A DNA stretch of 64,000 nucleotides from Novosphingobium percolationis (GTDB lineage: Bacteria; Pseudomonadota; Alphaproteobacteria; Sphingomonadales; Sphingomonadaceae), in assembly GCF_020179425.1 (NCBI RefSeq), contig NZ_JAILYM010000001.1, forward strand, positions 620,001 through 684,000, written 5' to 3'. A program made the position numbers and the translations under genes. Position 1 is the first letter of the stretch. Every line of letters starts with the position of its first letter. The notes under the pieces were generated by a model that was not told the origin of the DNA, did no database searches, and worked only from the letters and a program-made list of their open reading frames with translations. Of this stretch, positions 45,418-56,591 are shown one piece after another.

Positions 45418-46962
45418 ATGACGAGCGCGCTTGATCTGCCCGTTGCTGCCGGTGCCCGTCCCGAAAACTGGGACGCCGCCGCCGAGGCCCTGCAAAACGG
45501 CAAGCCCGCGTTGATCTGGCGCAAGTTGATCGTCGACACCGAAACGCCGGTGGGTGCGGCGCTGAAGCTGATCGAGAGCGGGCGCGGCGATTTCCTGCTC
45601 GAATCCGTGCAGGGCGGCGAGGTGCGTGGGCGCTACAGCCTGTTGGGACTCGATCCCGATCTGGTGTTCCGCGCCACCGGGCATGCCTGCGAAGTCAACG
45701 GCATCTGGCGGCACGACCGTGCCGCCTTCGCGCCCCTGCACGGCGATGCGCTAGCCGAACTGCGCGCGCTGGTCGAGGCGTGCCGGATCGACGTGCCCGA
45801 GGGCCTGCCTCCTGCGCTGGCGTGCCTCGTCGGCTATTTCGGCTACGAGACCATCGGCCTTGTCGAGAAGCTGCCGCGCGCGCCGGACAGCGAACTGGTG
45901 TTGCCCGACATGCTGTTCGTGCGGCCGACGGTGCTGCTGGTGTTCGATCGCCTGTCGGACGAACTCGTCGCGGTGGCCCCGGTGTGGGCGGGCGCGGGCG
46001 ATCCGGCGCACCGGCTGGAAGCCGCCGCCGACCGCATCGACGAAACGCTGCGTCGCCTGTCGGACCCGGTGCCTGCCGATACTCAGCTTGCCCAGCCGGT
46101 CGAGGTCGCGCGCACCCCGGTCATGCCAGCCGAGCAGTATGCGGAGATGGTGGGCAAGGCCAAGGACTACATCGAGGCGGGCGACATCTTCCAGGTGGTA
46201 CTGGCGCAGCGCTTCACCGCGCCCTTCCCGCTTCCGGCCTCGGCGCTGTACCGCTCGCTGCGGCGCATCAACCCCTCGCCGTTTCTGTACTTCCTCGACC
46301 TGCCGGGCTTCGCGCTGGTCGGATCGTCGCCGGAAATCCTCGTGCGGATCCGCGATGGCGAGGTGACCATCCGGCCCATCGCGGGTACCCGTCCGCGCGG
46401 GGGCACCCCGCAGGAGGACCGCGAGAACGAGGCCAGCCTGCTCGCCGATCCCAAGGAACGCGCCGAGCACCTGATGCTGCTCGACCTTGGCCGCAACGAC
46501 GTGGGCCGCGTGGCGCAGGCGGGCACGGTGAAAGTCACCGAAAGCTACACGATCGAGCGCTACAGCCACGTCATGCACATCGTGTCGAACGTGGTGGGCA
46601 AGCTGGACACGAGCCGCGCCGACAGCGTCGATGCGCTGTTCGCCGGGTTCCCGGCGGGCACCGTCAGCGGCGCTCCCAAGGTCCGCGCCTGCGAAATCAT
46701 CGCCGAGCTGGAGCCGGAGACGCGCGGGGCCTATGCTGGCGGCGTCGGCTACTTTGCTCCCGATGGCTCGGTCGATTCCTGCATCATCCTGCGCACCGGC
46801 ATCCTGAAGGATGGCGTACTGCACGTGCAGGCAGGCGCGGGCATCGTGGCCGACAGCAATCCCGAATACGAACAGCGCGAATGCGAGGCCAAGTCCGGCG
46901 CGCTGTTCGCTGCCGCTCGCGAAGCGATCCGCGTCGCCAGCGAGCCCCGGTTCGGACAGTAA
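45418..46962 (+). CDS. trpE: Anthranilate synthase component I
   Basis: 514 residues from the ATG at 45418. The N-terminal half keeps LLESVQGGEVRGRYSLLG, the regulatory tryptophan-binding element of feedback-sensitive enzymes. The chorismate-binding half has IRPIAGTRPRGGTPQEDREN, LLDLGRNDVGRVAQ and GTVSGAPKVRACEII. It makes anthranilate with TrpG. No leader peptide fits in the 4-bp gap before it, so attenuation just before trpE is excluded. Confidence 0.97.
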   Translation: MTSALDLPVAAGARPENWDAAAEALQNGKPALIWRKLIVDTETPVGAALKLIESGRGDFLLESVQGGEVRGRYSLLGLDPDLVFRATGHACEVNGIWRHDRAAFAPLHGDALAELRALVEACRIDVPEGLPPALACLVGYFGYETIGLVEKLPRAPDSELVLPDMLFVRPTVLLVFDRLSDELVAVAPVWAGAGDPAHRLEAAADRIDETLRRLSDPVPADTQLAQPVEVARTPVMPAEQYAEMVGKAKDYIEAGDIFQVVLAQRFTAPFPLPASALYRSLRRINPSPFLYFLDLPGFALVGSSPEILVRIRDGEVTIRPIAGTRPRGGTPQEDRENEASLLADPKERAEHLMLLDLGRNDVGRVAQAGTVKVTESYTIERYSHVMHIVSNVVGKLDTSRADSVDALFAGFPAGTVSGAPKVRACEIIAELEPETRGAYAGGVGYFAPDGSVDSCIILRTGILKDGVLHVQAGAGIVADSNPEYEQRECEAKSGALFAAAREAIRVASEPRFGQ

Positions 46963-46974
46963 GGCACTTCCCTC

Positions 46975-47577
46975 ATGGCTCTACCTCCCGACATCCTCGT
47001 CATCGACAACTATGACAGCTTCACCTGGAACCTCGTCCATTACCTGATGGAGCTGGGTGCCACGGTCGAAGTGATCCGCAACGACGCGATGAGCGCGGCT
47101 GAGGCCATCGCCACCGGCGCGCGCGGGTTCCTGCTGTCGCCCGGCCCCTGCACACCCAACGAAGCCGGGATCAGCCTCGATCTGGTCGCCGCCTGCGCGC
47201 AGGCGGGCAAGCCGCTGCTGGGCGTGTGCCTGGGCCACCAATCGATCGGCCAGCACTTCGGCGGCAAGGTCGTGCGCGGCGGGCTGATGCACGGCAAGAC
47301 CAGCCCCGTCACGCATGATGGCACAGGACTGTTCGAAGGGCTGCCGAGCCCGTTCATCGCCACGCGCTATCACTCGCTGATCGTCGAGGACGTGCCCGAT
47401 TGCCTGATCGTCAACGCACGGTCCGACGATACGCATGTGATGGGCTTCCGCCACGTGTCGCTGCCGATCCACAGCGTGCAGTTCCACCCGGAGAGCATCG
47501 CCACCGAACACGGCCATGCGATGATCGCCAACTTCCTGCGCATCTGCGGGATGGCTCCGCTCGCCCGCGCAGCCTGA
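46975..47577 (+). CDS. trpG: Anthranilate synthase component II (glutaminase)
   Basis: 200-residue class I glutamine amidotransferase: [17 protein letters not shown], the nucleophile motif [11 protein letters not shown], and the His-Glu pair in [13 protein letters not shown]. It delivers ammonia to TrpE. Twelve bases after trpE, nine before trpD. Confidence 0.97.
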   Translation: MALPPDILVIDNYDSFTWNLVHYLMELGATVEVIRNDAMSAAEAIATGARGFLLSPGPCTPNEAGISLDLVAACAQAGKPLLGVCLGHQSIGQHFGGKVVRGGLMHGKTSPVTHDGTGLFEGLPSPFIATRYHSLIVEDVPDCLIVNARSDDTHVMGFRHVSLPIHSVQFHPESIATEHGHAMIANFLRICGMAPLARAA

Positions 47578-47585
47578 TCGTCGCA

Positions 47586-48584
47586 ATGAGCACCCGCCTT
47601 CCCGACGTTACCGGCATCCCGTTCGTGGCGGACGAGGCCGAGGCGCTGTTCGGCACGATCCTCGATGGCGGCCCGGCGGATGAGGACATCGCACGTTTCC
47701 TCCTTGCGCTGTCGGATCGCGGCGAAGTGGCGAGCGAGATCACCGGCGCGGCACGGGCCATGCGCGCGCGGATGATCCCGGTCAGCGCGCCTGCAGGCGC
47801 CATCGACGTGTGCGGCACCGGCGGCGATGGGCACCACACGCTGAACGTGTCGACCGCCGTGGCGCTGGTCGTGGCGGCCTGCGACGTGCCCGTGGCGAAG
47901 CACGGCAACCGCGCCGCCAGTTCCAAGGCGGGCGCAGCCGATACGCTCGAGGCGCTCGGGCTGAACCTCGACCGCGCGACCGAGACCGCCGAGGCGACGC
48001 TGGCCGATATCGGCATCGGCTTCCTGTTCGCGGCCAAATACCACCCGGCAATGGGCCGGATCATGCCGATCCGCAAGGCGATCGGACGGCGTACGATCTT
48101 CAACCTGATGGGTCCGCTGGCCAATCCGGCAGGCGTCACGCGCCAACTCGTCGGGATCGCACGGCCCGCTTACGTGCCGATCTATGCAGACGCGCTGCTG
48201 GCGCTCGGCAGCGAGCACGGCCTTGTCGTTTCGGGTGACGAAGGCCTCGACGAACTGAGCCTTGCGGGCGGCAACGAAGTGGCCGAAGTGAAGGACGCGC
48301 GCGTGCTGATGCGCCGCGTGTCGCCCGCCGATGCCGGGCTGCCGGTTCATCCGGTCGCAGCGATCCGCGGGGGCGATGCCGACCATAACGCCGCTGCCCT
48401 GCGCGCGCTGCTGCTGGGCGAACATGGCCCCTATCGCGATGCCGTGCTATTCAACGCCGCCGCCGCGCTGATCGTCGCGGGCGAGGCGCATTCCTGGCAC
48501 GAAGGTGTCGAGGAAGCTGCCGAAGCAATCGACAAGGGGCTGGCGAACGCCCTGCTCAACTGCTGGATCGACGCGCTGAAGTAG
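47586..48584 (+). CDS. trpD: Anthranilate phosphoribosyltransferase
   Basis: 332 residues from the ATG at 47586. Carries DVCGTGGDGHHTLNVSTAVA and KHGNRAASSKAGAADTLEALG, the PRPP and anthranilate sites, and the NLMGPLANPAG motif. Second step of tryptophan synthesis. It is followed by a 181-bp gap with a long inverted repeat before trpC. Confidence 0.96.
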   Translation: MSTRLPDVTGIPFVADEAEALFGTILDGGPADEDIARFLLALSDRGEVASEITGAARAMRARMIPVSAPAGAIDVCGTGGDGHHTLNVSTAVALVVAACDVPVAKHGNRAASSKAGAADTLEALGLNLDRATETAEATLADIGIGFLFAAKYHPAMGRIMPIRKAIGRRTIFNLMGPLANPAGVTRQLVGIARPAYVPIYADALLALGSEHGLVVSGDEGLDELSLAGGNEVAEVKDARVLMRRVSPADAGLPVHPVAAIRGGDADHNAAALRALLLGEHGPYRDAVLFNAAAALIVAGEAHSWHEGVEEAAEAIDKGLANALLNCWIDALK

Positions 48585-48588
48585 GGTG

Positions 48589-48716
48589 TTTCGCGCAGAG
48601 GCACAGAGCCATCGCTGACGGCAAGGCCAATCCCTGCCTCCAGCCTGCCCTGATCTCGGCCTTTGCAAGCAAGGGCGGCTGCCCCGCCAGGGCAGCGTCT
48701 CTGCGCAAAACCCGGC
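48589..48716 (+). repeat. Long-range inverted repeat between trpD and trpC
   Basis: The left arm (about 48584-48602, gggtgtttcgcgcagag) and the right arm (about 48698-48713, ctctgcgcaaaaccc) pair over about 15 bases, enclosing about 95 bp that hold the smaller hairpin gctgcc/gggcagc. It could fold in the trpD-trpC transcript and set the level of trpC. Confidence 0.6.
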
Positions 48717-48765
48717 CTCCCGCACCCTACCCAGCGGACGAAAACCCCGCTAAGGCCCGGACGCC

Positions 48766-49554
48766 ATGACCGACAAGCTCGCCGAAATCTGCGCCACCAA
48801 GCGCGAAGAAGTCGCCGCCCGCAAGGCCGCCACCACACTCGCAGACCTTGCCACGCGCGCGAGCGAACAGACGCCCCCTCGCGGGTTCGAGGCCGCGCTG
48901 CGCGCCCGCGCTGCCAGCGGCTATGCGCTGATCGCCGAAATCAAGAAGGCAAGCCCATCCAAGGGCCTGATCCGCCCCGATTTCCGCCCTGCCGATCACG
49001 CCCGCGCCTATCAGGCGGGCGGTGCTGCGTGCCTTTCGGTGCTGACCGACGCGCCCTATTTCCAGGGCCACGAAGACTTCCTGATCGAAGCGCGCGCCGC
49101 CTGCGATCTGCCGGTGATCCGCAAGGACTTCATGATCGATCCCTGGCAGTGCGCCGAAGCGCGCGCGATCGGAGCGGACGCGATCCTGATCATCGTCGCC
49201 GCGCTGGAGGACGTGGCAATGGCCGAGATCGAGGACGCCGCACGCGAACAGGGCATGGACGTGCTCGTCGAAGTCCACAACGAAGCCGAAATGGAACGCG
49301 CCGCGCGCCTGCACTCGCGCCTGATCGGCGTGAACAACCGCGATCTCAAGCGCTTCGTCACCGACCTCGGCACCACCGAACGTCTCGCCCCGCTCGCGCC
49401 CGCCGGCACGCTGCTGGTCGCTGAGAGCGGCATCAACACCCACGCGGACCTGTTGCGGTTGGAGCATTGCGGGGCACGCACGTTCCTCGTCGGCGAAAGC
49501 CTGATGCGGCAGGACGACGTGGCAGCAGCAACGCGGGCGCTGCTGGAAGGCTAG
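48766..49554 (+). CDS. trpC: Indole-3-glycerol phosphate synthase
   Basis: 262 residues with the catalytic [19 protein letters not shown] stretch, [22 protein letters not shown] and the VAESGI phosphate site. Fourth step of the pathway. It is not fused to TrpF, which lies at 31.0 kb. It converges with the NUDIX gene four bases away. Confidence 0.96.
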   Translation: MTDKLAEICATKREEVAARKAATTLADLATRASEQTPPRGFEAALRARAASGYALIAEIKKASPSKGLIRPDFRPADHARAYQAGGAACLSVLTDAPYFQGHEDFLIEARAACDLPVIRKDFMIDPWQCAEARAIGADAILIIVAALEDVAMAEIEDAAREQGMDVLVEVHNEAEMERAARLHSRLIGVNNRDLKRFVTDLGTTERLAPLAPAGTLLVAESGINTHADLLRLEHCGARTFLVGESLMRQDDVAAATRALLEG

Positions 49555-49558
49555 CCCC

Positions 49559-50119
49559 TCAGCCCCACAGCTCCGGCCGGCGCAGCAACAGCGCCTGGGC
49601 CAGCACCAGTGTCTTGGCGTCGGTAAGGTCGCCCGCCAGCGCCATGGCGCGCAGGGCATCGAGCGACACTTCGTGGACGCAGATGTGTTCGAACTCACCG
49701 TCCGCGCCGCCACCCTCGGCCACGCGGTCGGCTAAGGAATATTCGCCGAGGTAGAGCATCACGCGCTCGGTCGAGACCGGCGGGATCGGCCAGATGTTGG
49801 CGACCGGCTCGAGCGGGCCGAGGCGCAGGCCGCCTTCCTCCAGCGCTTCCTCACGGATGCGCGCTTCGGGCGCCATCGCGTCGAGATTGCCCGCGATCGC
49901 TTCGAGCAATGGGGCTTCTCCCGCCGCCAACACCGCCGCGCGCGGTTGGCTCACCAGCATGCAGACGCGCCGCACCGCATCGTAGGGCAGGACCGCCACG
50001 GCCTGACCGTTGTCTAGCAGGTGGCGCTCCACCACCATGCCATCGGGCAACATGACTTCCAGCCGCCAGAACTTGTACCAGCCGTCGTAGACCAGCCGCC
50101 GCGCCACGATTTCGGCCAC
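49559..50119 (-). CDS. NUDIX hydrolase (NudF/NudK-like), altered Nudix box
   Basis: 186 residues from a GTG preceded by AGGAG. The fold follows nucleotide-sugar pyrophosphatases: [26 protein letters not shown] and [19 protein letters not shown]. The Nudix box region reads [14 protein letters not shown]; aligned on EE-G-L, the usual Arg of REUxEExGU is replaced by Glu, and [10 protein letters not shown] stands for the usual VAGxID. It may act on ADP-ribose or GDP-mannose, or be a weak or changed enzyme. It interrupts the trpC-moaC run on the other strand. Confidence 0.8.
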   Translation of the reverse strand: MAEIVARRLVYDGWYKFWRLEVMLPDGMVVERHLLDNGQAVAVLPYDAVRRVCMLVSQPRAAVLAAGEAPLLEAIAGNLDAMAPEARIREEALEEGGLRLGPLEPVANIWPIPPVSTERVMLYLGEYSLADRVAEGGGADGEFEHICVHEVSLDALRAMALAGDLTDAKTLVLAQALLLRRPELWG

Positions 50120-50272
50120 GCGAATCTCCTTTTGCGGTGCCCCGGCGCCTTAGCGGACTGCCCGCCGCCCGGCGAGTGCGGCGCGCGATTTGCCTTGTTC
50201 CCCGAAGCGGGGTTCTGGCATGGACAACGCCATGAACTTTCGCAGAACCACGTAACTCGAGCGCTCGCACCG

Positions 50273-50758
50273 ATGACGGGCCTCACCCATCTCGACGCGG
50301 CGGGCCATGCCCGCATGGTCGATGTCGGCAGCAAGGCGCAGACGCAGCGCGTTGCGGTGGCGCGCGGACATATCGGCATGAACGCTCAGGCGGTCGCCGC
50401 GATCCGCGATGGCGCGGTGCCCAAGGGCGACGTGCTGGCGGCCGCGCGCATTGCGGGGATCTTGGCCGCGAAGAAGACGGGCGAACTGATCCCGCTGTGC
50501 CACCCCTTGGCGCTCGATGCGGTGACGGTGGATTTCAGGATGACAGACCGGGGCGTGGAGGTGACCGCCAGCGCTTCACTGACCGGGCGGACGGGCGTGG
50601 AAATGGAGGCGCTGACGGCTGCCTCCATCGCACTGCTGACGATCTACGACATGGCCAAGGCGATCGACAAAGGCATGGTCATCGAACAGGTTCGCCTGAT
50701 CGAAAAGCGCGGCGGAAAGTCGGGCGACTGGAAGGCCGTTGAGGAAGACCGCGCATGA
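50273..50758 (+). CDS. moaC: Cyclic pyranopterin monophosphate synthase
   Basis: 161 residues from the ATG at 50273. It has [30 protein letters not shown] and [22 protein letters not shown], the conserved MoaC motifs. It acts early in molybdenum-cofactor synthesis with MoaA. Its stop overlaps the moeA start as ATGA, so the two are coupled. Confidence 0.96.
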   Translation: MTGLTHLDAAGHARMVDVGSKAQTQRVAVARGHIGMNAQAVAAIRDGAVPKGDVLAAARIAGILAAKKTGELIPLCHPLALDAVTVDFRMTDRGVEVTASASLTGRTGVEMEALTAASIALLTIYDMAKAIDKGMVIEQVRLIEKRGGKSGDWKAVEEDRA

Positions 50759-51990
50759 CCGATACGCCGACCAAGACCCCGCCGCTGCCACTGCGCACGG
50801 CGCAGGAACGCCTGCTGTTCCTCGCGCCGCAACTGCCGGTGGAGCACCGCGCCGTGGCCGAATGCGGCGGATTCTATCTCGCGCACCCGGTGACGGCGCG
50901 CCGCACCCAGCCCGACGCTCCGCTTTCGGCGATGGACGGCTATGCCCTGTGCGCCGCCGATCTGCCGGGCCCGTGGACGGTGATCGGCGAAAGCGCCGCC
51001 GGGCATCCCTTCACCGGGAGGATCGGCTCGAAACAGGCAGTGCGGATCAGCACCGGCGCGTGCCTGCCCGATGGTGCCGACATGGTGCTTTTGCAGGAGG
51101 ACACCGCGCGCGAAGGCGATGCCGTCACGCTTACCGGCACGCCCCCCTCGCCCGTCGGGCGCCACATCCGGCCTGAGGGCATGGACTTTCTCGCCGACAC
51201 ACCCCTGCTGGGCGTGGGCACGCGTATCGGCCCGGCGCAGATCGCGCTCGCCATTGCGGGCGGCCACCAGTACCTGCGCGTGCGCCGCCCGGTGCGCCTT
51301 GCCGTGATCGACAGCGGCGACGAACTGGCCGGCCCCGGCAAGCCCCTGCAACCGCACCAAATTCCCGCCAGCAACGGCCCGATGCTGGCCGCGCTCGCCG
51401 CGTTCTGCCCGGTCGACGTGACGCGCATCGGCCCGGTGCCCGATCGCCTCGACGCGCTGGTCGCCGCACTGGATCAGGCCAAGAAGGCCGATATCATCGT
51501 CACCAGCGGCGGCGCATCGGTGGGCGATCATGACCTGATCCGCCCCGCGCTCGAAGCCGCGGGCGCCGAGATCGACTTCTGGCGCGTGGGGATCAAGCCG
51601 GGCAAGCCCCTGCTGGTCGGGCGGCGACAGCGATCTGGCGCGGTGGCGCAAGTCATACTCGGACTTCCCGGCAATCCCGCCTCGGCGTTCGTCACCGGCT
51701 TCCTGTTCATGCTGCCACTGCTGCGCGCCGCCTCGGGCGCGGCCGAGCCCCTGCCCCACCCGATCCGGGCACCGCTGACGGGTGCCATGGCCGCAGGGGG
51801 CGGGCGCATGGAGTTCCTGCGCGCGTACTGGGACGGACGGGCGGTAGCGCTCGATCCCTTGCAGGATTCGGGTGCGCTGACGCCGTTGGCGCGCGCCAAT
51901 GCGCTGGTGGTGCGCGAGGCGGGCGCGGCCGCGGTTCCGGCCGGAACGGATGTTCCGGTTTATCTGCTCGAAACTGGCGGAATTGCTTGA
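50755..51990 (+). CDS. moeA: Molybdopterin molybdenumtransferase
   Basis: 411 residues with the MoeA markers [40 protein letters not shown] and [14 protein letters not shown]. It inserts molybdenum into the adenylylated pterin. Coupled to moaC; lexA follows after 91 bp that hold an SOS box. Confidence 0.96.
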   Translation: MTDTPTKTPPLPLRTAQERLLFLAPQLPVEHRAVAECGGFYLAHPVTARRTQPDAPLSAMDGYALCAADLPGPWTVIGESAAGHPFTGRIGSKQAVRISTGACLPDGADMVLLQEDTAREGDAVTLTGTPPSPVGRHIRPEGMDFLADTPLLGVGTRIGPAQIALAIAGGHQYLRVRRPVRLAVIDSGDELAGPGKPLQPHQIPASNGPMLAALAAFCPVDVTRIGPVPDRLDALVAALDQAKKADIIVTSGGASVGDHDLIRPALEAAGAEIDFWRVGIKPGKPLLVGRRQRSGAVAQVILGLPGNPASAFVTGFLFMLPLLRAASGAAEPLPHPIRAPLTGAMAAGGGRMEFLRAYWDGRAVALDPLQDSGALTPLARANALVVREAGAAAVPAGTDVPVYLLETGGIA

Positions 51991-52014
51991 CGCCCCCTTG
52001 ATGGTTGCTTATTC

Positions 52015-52029
52015 GTTCCGCATTCGTTC
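52015..52029 (+). promoter_or_regulatory. LexA (SOS) box upstream of lexA
   Basis: GTTC at 52015-52018, seven bases, GTTC at 52026-52029: the exact alphaproteobacterial LexA operator GTTC-N7-GTTC. It lies 52 bp before the lexA start, which fits autorepression. Confidence 0.92.
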
Positions 52030-52081
52030 GCCAGAGGAACAGAGCAGGCGGCGATGGAACGGCTATAGGGAGCACGCGCCG

Positions 52082-52780
52082 ATGTTGACGCGCAAGCAGC
52101 ACGAATTGCTGACCTTCATCCAGAACCGGCTCGAACAATCGGGTATCTCGCCCTCGTTTGAGGAAATGAAGGAGGCGCTCGACCTCAAGTCCAAGTCGGG
52201 CGTGCACCGCCTGATTTCCGCGCTGGAAGAACGCGGCTTCATCCGCCGGCTCCCCAACCGCGCCCGCGCGCTCGAAGTGCTGCGCGGCGCCGATGGCGGC
52301 ATAGCGGCGCCGACCTCTGCGGCGCCGGCTGCGGTCAACAGCAACACCGCCACGCCGCCACTGCGTGCGCCTGCGCGCGCACCGGAACCTGCCAACGATG
52401 TGATCGAGCTGCCGCTGCACGGCCGCATCGCAGCTGGCGCCCCGATCGAGGCGTTGGAAGGCACCGCGACCCTCCCTGTCCCCGCCGCGCTGCTCGGCGC
52501 GGGCGAGCACTACGCGCTGGAAGTTTCCGGGGACTCGATGGTCGAAGCGGGCATCCTCGACGGCGACTTCGCACTGGTGCGCCGCACCGAAACCGCACGC
52601 GATGGCGAAATCGTGGTGGCGCTGATCCGCGGCGAGGAAGCCACGCTCAAGACCCTTCGCCACGAAAAGGGCATGGTGCGGCTCGATCCGGCCAACGCCG
52701 CCTATGACCCGCAGTTCTATTCACCCAATGAAGTGCAGATCCAGGGCAAGCTGGCGGGCCTCCTGCGCCGCTATCACTGA
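52082..52780 (+). CDS. lexA: LexA repressor
   Basis: 232 residues from the ATG at 52082 (AGGGAG upstream). A winged helix ([19 protein letters not shown]...[15 protein letters not shown]) is joined by an unusually long Ala/Pro linker (about 72-105) to the S24 protease domain. Self-cleavage sites are visible: Ala118-Gly119, nucleophile Ser152 in VSGDSM and Lys190 in EEATLKTL. It represses the SOS regulon until RecA triggers cleavage. Its end overlaps the convergent ComEC-like gene by 7 bp. Confidence 0.97.
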   Translation: MLTRKQHELLTFIQNRLEQSGISPSFEEMKEALDLKSKSGVHRLISALEERGFIRRLPNRARALEVLRGADGGIAAPTSAAPAAVNSNTATPPLRAPARAPEPANDVIELPLHGRIAAGAPIEALEGTATLPVPAALLGAGEHYALEVSGDSMVEAGILDGDFALVRRTETARDGEIVVALIRGEEATLKTLRHEKGMVRLDPANAAYDPQFYSPNEVQIQGKLAGLLRRYH

Positions 52781-55038
52781 GGCGGCGGGGCTTTGGGCTG
52801 CGGGGAATGGACGCCCCGCTGCGGCTGGACTGCCTTCGTGCCGTCAGCGTCGGGAATGGTGGGCCAGGGATACCAGCCGTGTCGGCCTTGCGTTTCGGCG
52901 ACGGTGCGGACGTCGCCCGTGGTCAGATCAATGGCGAGTCCGCCCGTCCGGCGCAGTAGCGCGCGGTCGGCCTTGAGCAGGCGAGGCTGGCAGGCGCGAG
53001 GCAGGCGGCGGTCGGCGATCACGATATCGGCGGTGGCGCAGGCCCGCGCGAGGTCGGAGATCGGAACGAGATCGCGACCCCGGCTCATCAGCAGGACATA
53101 GGGACGCCGCGCACGGCGCAGCTCGAGTCGGCAGAAGTCGGGGTTGCACCGTGCGCCCGGCGCAGCATCGATGGACGTTACGTCGCCGGCTTGGCCGGCC
53201 GCTTCCAGCAGGGTGTCGCGGGTGAAATCACTGCGGCCCTCGCGCAGCACCAGCAGGACTGCACCGTTGCCCTCACTCTCCATAGCCACGCCGACCTGGC
53301 GGCCATCACCAGACACGAGCACATCCGGCGCGCGCGAAAGCAGCACGATCGCGCTCGCCCACGCGATGGGGACCACCCCGGCAAGGCGCACCCGCCCACT
53401 CCACAACGCCAGCCATAGCAATCCGCCAAGGAACAGGCCGAAGGTGGCGCGGGTCATGCCTGGCAGCATCGTCACAGCGCCCGGCTGCGCGGCGGTGACA
53501 TGCGCCATCCACAGCAGCAGGTCGAGCGACTTGCCCACGGCCAGCCACACCGGCCCGCCCCATCCGGCCAGATCGAGCACCAGTGCCAACGCGATCAGCG
53601 GCATGGTGACGAAGGTGGTCAGCGGAATCGCCACCACGTTGACCGCCGCGCCGTAGAGACCGGCGCGGTGGAAGTGGAACACCGCGATCGGCATCAGCAC
53701 CAGTTCGATCACCACGCCCGTCGCCAGCAGCAGCGCAAGATGGCGTAGCAGGCGGGTCACGGTGCCTTCGTCGCGCGGGGCGAGGAAACGCCGCGCGGGC
53801 GCCGCATTGTGAAAGGCGATGATCGCGATGACTGAGGCAAAGCTCATCTGGAAGCTGGGTCCCCACAGCGATTCGGGCCAGAACAGCAGCACGAAGAACG
53901 CCGCCACCGCGGCCATGCGCAAGGACAGCGGATCGCGCCCCAGCGCGAGCGCACCCAACACCAGCACCGCACCGACGCACGAGCGCACCGTCGGCACTTC
54001 CGATCCGGTAAGGATGGTGTAGCCGATGCCCGCCAGCGCGCCCGCCGCCGCCGCGACCAAGGGCAGGCGGACGCGCAGCGCGATCGGCGGAACCAGCGCG
54101 AGCAAGCGGATAACCAGCACGTAGACCGCTGCGACCACGGCGCTGACGTGCAATCCGCTGATCGAGAGCAGGTGGCTGAGCCCGGCGTCGCGCATCGCGT
54201 CCTCGTCGGCTTGCGCTATGGCGCCGCGATCGCCGCTGGCGAAAGCTGCCGCAATAGCACCGGGCGAACCAGCGAGCCGCGCCCGCACGTGATCGGCCAG
54301 CGCACGGCGTACCTGCCCCAGCGAGCCACCGCCGGGCGGGGGCGCGACCAGCACCGGCCGGCCAAGGACGCGGCCCGTTGCGGAAAGCCCTTGGAACCAG
54401 GCCGCACGCGCGAAATCGTAGCTGCCGGGCAACATCGGCGGCGCAGGCGGCATCAGCCGCGCGCGCAAGCGCACCTGCGCGCCTTCGACCAGCGCAGGAT
54501 CGTCCTGCGCCGAGGTCAAATTGACGCGCACGCGCCGCACCGGACCTGCCGGCTCGAGTCGCGTCGCCACGACCAGACGGATGGTGTCTTCCGCGCCGCG
54601 ATCCTGCCGGTCGATCACCGGCCCCAGCACCTCGACCAAAGTCGGATGCGCAATCCCCGGCGCGCCAACCAGCGCCGACTTGCTCCACACCACCGCGAGA
54701 CCGAACAGGCCCATCAGGCACAGCGATGCCACGGCAAGGCGCAGGCGCTGGTATTCGCCTTCGCGATCCAGCGCCAAAGCACCCGTTCCCGCCGCAGCGC
54801 ACAGCGTTCCGAAGGCCAGCCAGTGCACCCGGCCGGGCAGCAGCAGCCATGCAGCGATACCAAGGCCGAAGGCAACAACCAGCCATGGCCCGCGCTCCAG
54901 ATCGCGCCCCGCAAGGAATTTTTCTATTGTGCGCTGCACACTAGACAAGCGTCTCAGTTTGTCCCAATGCCGCGCCGAACGGGCCGGAAGCCAGCCTTCC
55001 GGTTCGGGTGCGGACGAGTCTGCGGCTCGGGTCGCCAT
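52774..55038 (-). CDS. ComEC/Rec2-like membrane protein lacking a metal-binding nuclease domain
   Basis: 754 residues from the ATG at 55038 (an in-frame GTG at 55083 would overlap gltX). After an N-terminal hydrophobic DUF4131-like part comes the competence channel domain with [28 protein letters not shown] and about ten helices. The C-terminal part (about 570-754) has no HxHxDH motif, so the metallo-beta-lactamase nuclease of full ComEC is absent or degenerate. It may still be a DNA-uptake channel. Convergent with lexA. Confidence 0.85.
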   Translation of the reverse strand: MATRAADSSAPEPEGWLPARSARHWDKLRRLSSVQRTIEKFLAGRDLERGPWLVVAFGLGIAAWLLLPGRVHWLAFGTLCAAAGTGALALDREGEYQRLRLAVASLCLMGLFGLAVVWSKSALVGAPGIAHPTLVEVLGPVIDRQDRGAEDTIRLVVATRLEPAGPVRRVRVNLTSAQDDPALVEGAQVRLRARLMPPAPPMLPGSYDFARAAWFQGLSATGRVLGRPVLVAPPPGGGSLGQVRRALADHVRARLAGSPGAIAAAFASGDRGAIAQADEDAMRDAGLSHLLSISGLHVSAVVAAVYVLVIRLLALVPPIALRVRLPLVAAAAGALAGIGYTILTGSEVPTVRSCVGAVLVLGALALGRDPLSLRMAAVAAFFVLLFWPESLWGPSFQMSFASVIAIIAFHNAAPARRFLAPRDEGTVTRLLRHLALLLATGVVIELVLMPIAVFHFHRAGLYGAAVNVVAIPLTTFVTMPLIALALVLDLAGWGGPVWLAVGKSLDLLLWMAHVTAAQPGAVTMLPGMTRATFGLFLGGLLWLALWSGRVRLAGVVPIAWASAIVLLSRAPDVLVSGDGRQVGVAMESEGNGAVLLVLREGRSDFTRDTLLEAAGQAGDVTSIDAAPGARCNPDFCRLELRRARRPYVLLMSRGRDLVPISDLARACATADIVIADRRLPRACQPRLLKADRALLRRTGGLAIDLTTGDVRTVAETQGRHGWYPWPTIPDADGTKAVQPQRGVHSPQPKAPPPQ

Positions 55039-55069
55039 ACGAATGCACTGGAAGGATCGCGGCTCGAAA

Positions 55070-56548
55070 ATGGCAAGCGCCACTGATACCGTTTTTGCAG
55101 GATCGGCTCTTGCCGGCGGTTCGGACCGCTCTGGCGTCGTTACCCGTTTCGCCCCTTCCCCGACCGGCTATCTTCATATCGGCGGCGCGCGCACCGCGCT
55201 GTTCAACTGGCTGTTCGCACGTCATCACGGCGGCACCTACCTGCTGCGGATCGAGGATACCGACCGCGCGCGTTCGACCGACGCGGCGATCGACGCGATC
55301 TTCGACGGGCTGGAATGGCTGGGCCTGGGCGGTGACGAACCCGCCGTTTTCCAGTTCGCGCGCAGCGATCGCCACGCCGAAGTGGCGCACAAGCTGCTCG
55401 AGGCAGGCCACGCCTATCGCTGCTTCCTGACCCAAGAAGAGCTGGCCGCGATGCGCGAGAATGCGCAGGCCGAAAAGCGTCCGTTCCGCATCGCCAGCCC
55501 TTGGCGCGATGCCGATGCCGCAACCTGGCCGACGGACAAGCCCTACGTCGTGCGCATCAAGGCGCCGCGTGATGGCGAAACGGTGATCGAGGATCTGGTG
55601 CAGGGCCCGATCACGGTCCAGAACGCCGAGATCGACGACTACGTGATCCTGCGCAGCGACGGCACACCGACCTATATGCTGGCGGTGGTAGTGGACGACC
55701 ATGACATGGGCGTTACCCACGTGATCCGCGGCGATGACCACATCAACAACGCCTTCCGCCAGCTTGTCCTCATCCGCGCGATGCATGCGATCGAGGGCGG
55801 ATGGCCGGACCCTGCCTATGCCCACATCCCGCTGATCCATGGTGCGGACGGGGCCAAGCTTTCCAAGCGCCACGGCGCGCTGGGTGTCGATGCCTATCGC
55901 GACGAGATGGGGCTGCTGCCCGAAGCGGTGCTGAACTACCTGATGCGTCTGGGCTGGGGCCACGGCGACGAGGAAATCATCAGCACGGCGCAGGCCATCG
56001 AGTGGTTCGACATCGTCGATGTCAACAAGGGCGCCTCGCGTTTCGATCTCAAGAAGCTGCTGAACCTCAATGGCCACTACATCCGCGAAGCCGACGATGT
56101 GCGGCTGGCGGGGCTGGTCGCGCAGCGCCTCCCCGCGCTGGTGGCGTCGTTCGATGCCGAGCGCGACCTGGCCCTGCTGACGCAAGCCATGCCGGTGCTG
56201 AAGGTGCGAGCCGCCGACCTCAACGAACTGGCGCGCGGCGCGATGTTCCTGTTCACCCAGCGTCCGCTGCCGGTGGACGAAAAGGCCGCAGGGCTGCTGA
56301 CCGATGATGCGCGCGCCCTGCTGGCGCAGATCGCCGCGCGGCTCGACGCTGCCGCGAGCTGGACCAACGAAGCGCTGGAAGAGAGCCTCAAGGCGATGGC
56401 CGGCGACCTCGGACTTGGGCTAGGCAAGCTTGCCCAGCCCTTGCGCGCAAGCTTGACCGGGACGACTACCTCGCCCGGAATTTTCGACGTACTGACGCTG
56501 CTGGGCAAGGACGAGTCGCTGGCTCGTATCCGCGACCAGGCGGCATGA
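55070..56548 (+). CDS. gltX: Glutamyl-tRNA synthetase
   Basis: 492 residues from the ATG at 55070. The class I motifs are plain: [20 protein letters not shown] (HIGH equivalent) and [11 protein letters not shown] (KMSKS equivalent), with [10 protein letters not shown] in the active site. An N-terminal extension of about 20 residues precedes the core. It is 31 bp from the divergent ComEC-like start and 43 bp before gltA. Confidence 0.96.
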   Translation: MASATDTVFAGSALAGGSDRSGVVTRFAPSPTGYLHIGGARTALFNWLFARHHGGTYLLRIEDTDRARSTDAAIDAIFDGLEWLGLGGDEPAVFQFARSDRHAEVAHKLLEAGHAYRCFLTQEELAAMRENAQAEKRPFRIASPWRDADAATWPTDKPYVVRIKAPRDGETVIEDLVQGPITVQNAEIDDYVILRSDGTPTYMLAVVVDDHDMGVTHVIRGDDHINNAFRQLVLIRAMHAIEGGWPDPAYAHIPLIHGADGAKLSKRHGALGVDAYRDEMGLLPEAVLNYLMRLGWGHGDEEIISTAQAIEWFDIVDVNKGASRFDLKKLLNLNGHYIREADDVRLAGLVAQRLPALVASFDAERDLALLTQAMPVLKVRAADLNELARGAMFLFTQRPLPVDEKAAGLLTDDARALLAQIAARLDAAASWTNEALEESLKAMAGDLGLGLGKLAQPLRASLTGTTTSPGIFDVLTLLGKDESLARIRDQAA

Positions 56549-56591
56549 ATCCCCGGATGCGGAACCGCACATTGAACAAGGAGGGCGTAGC

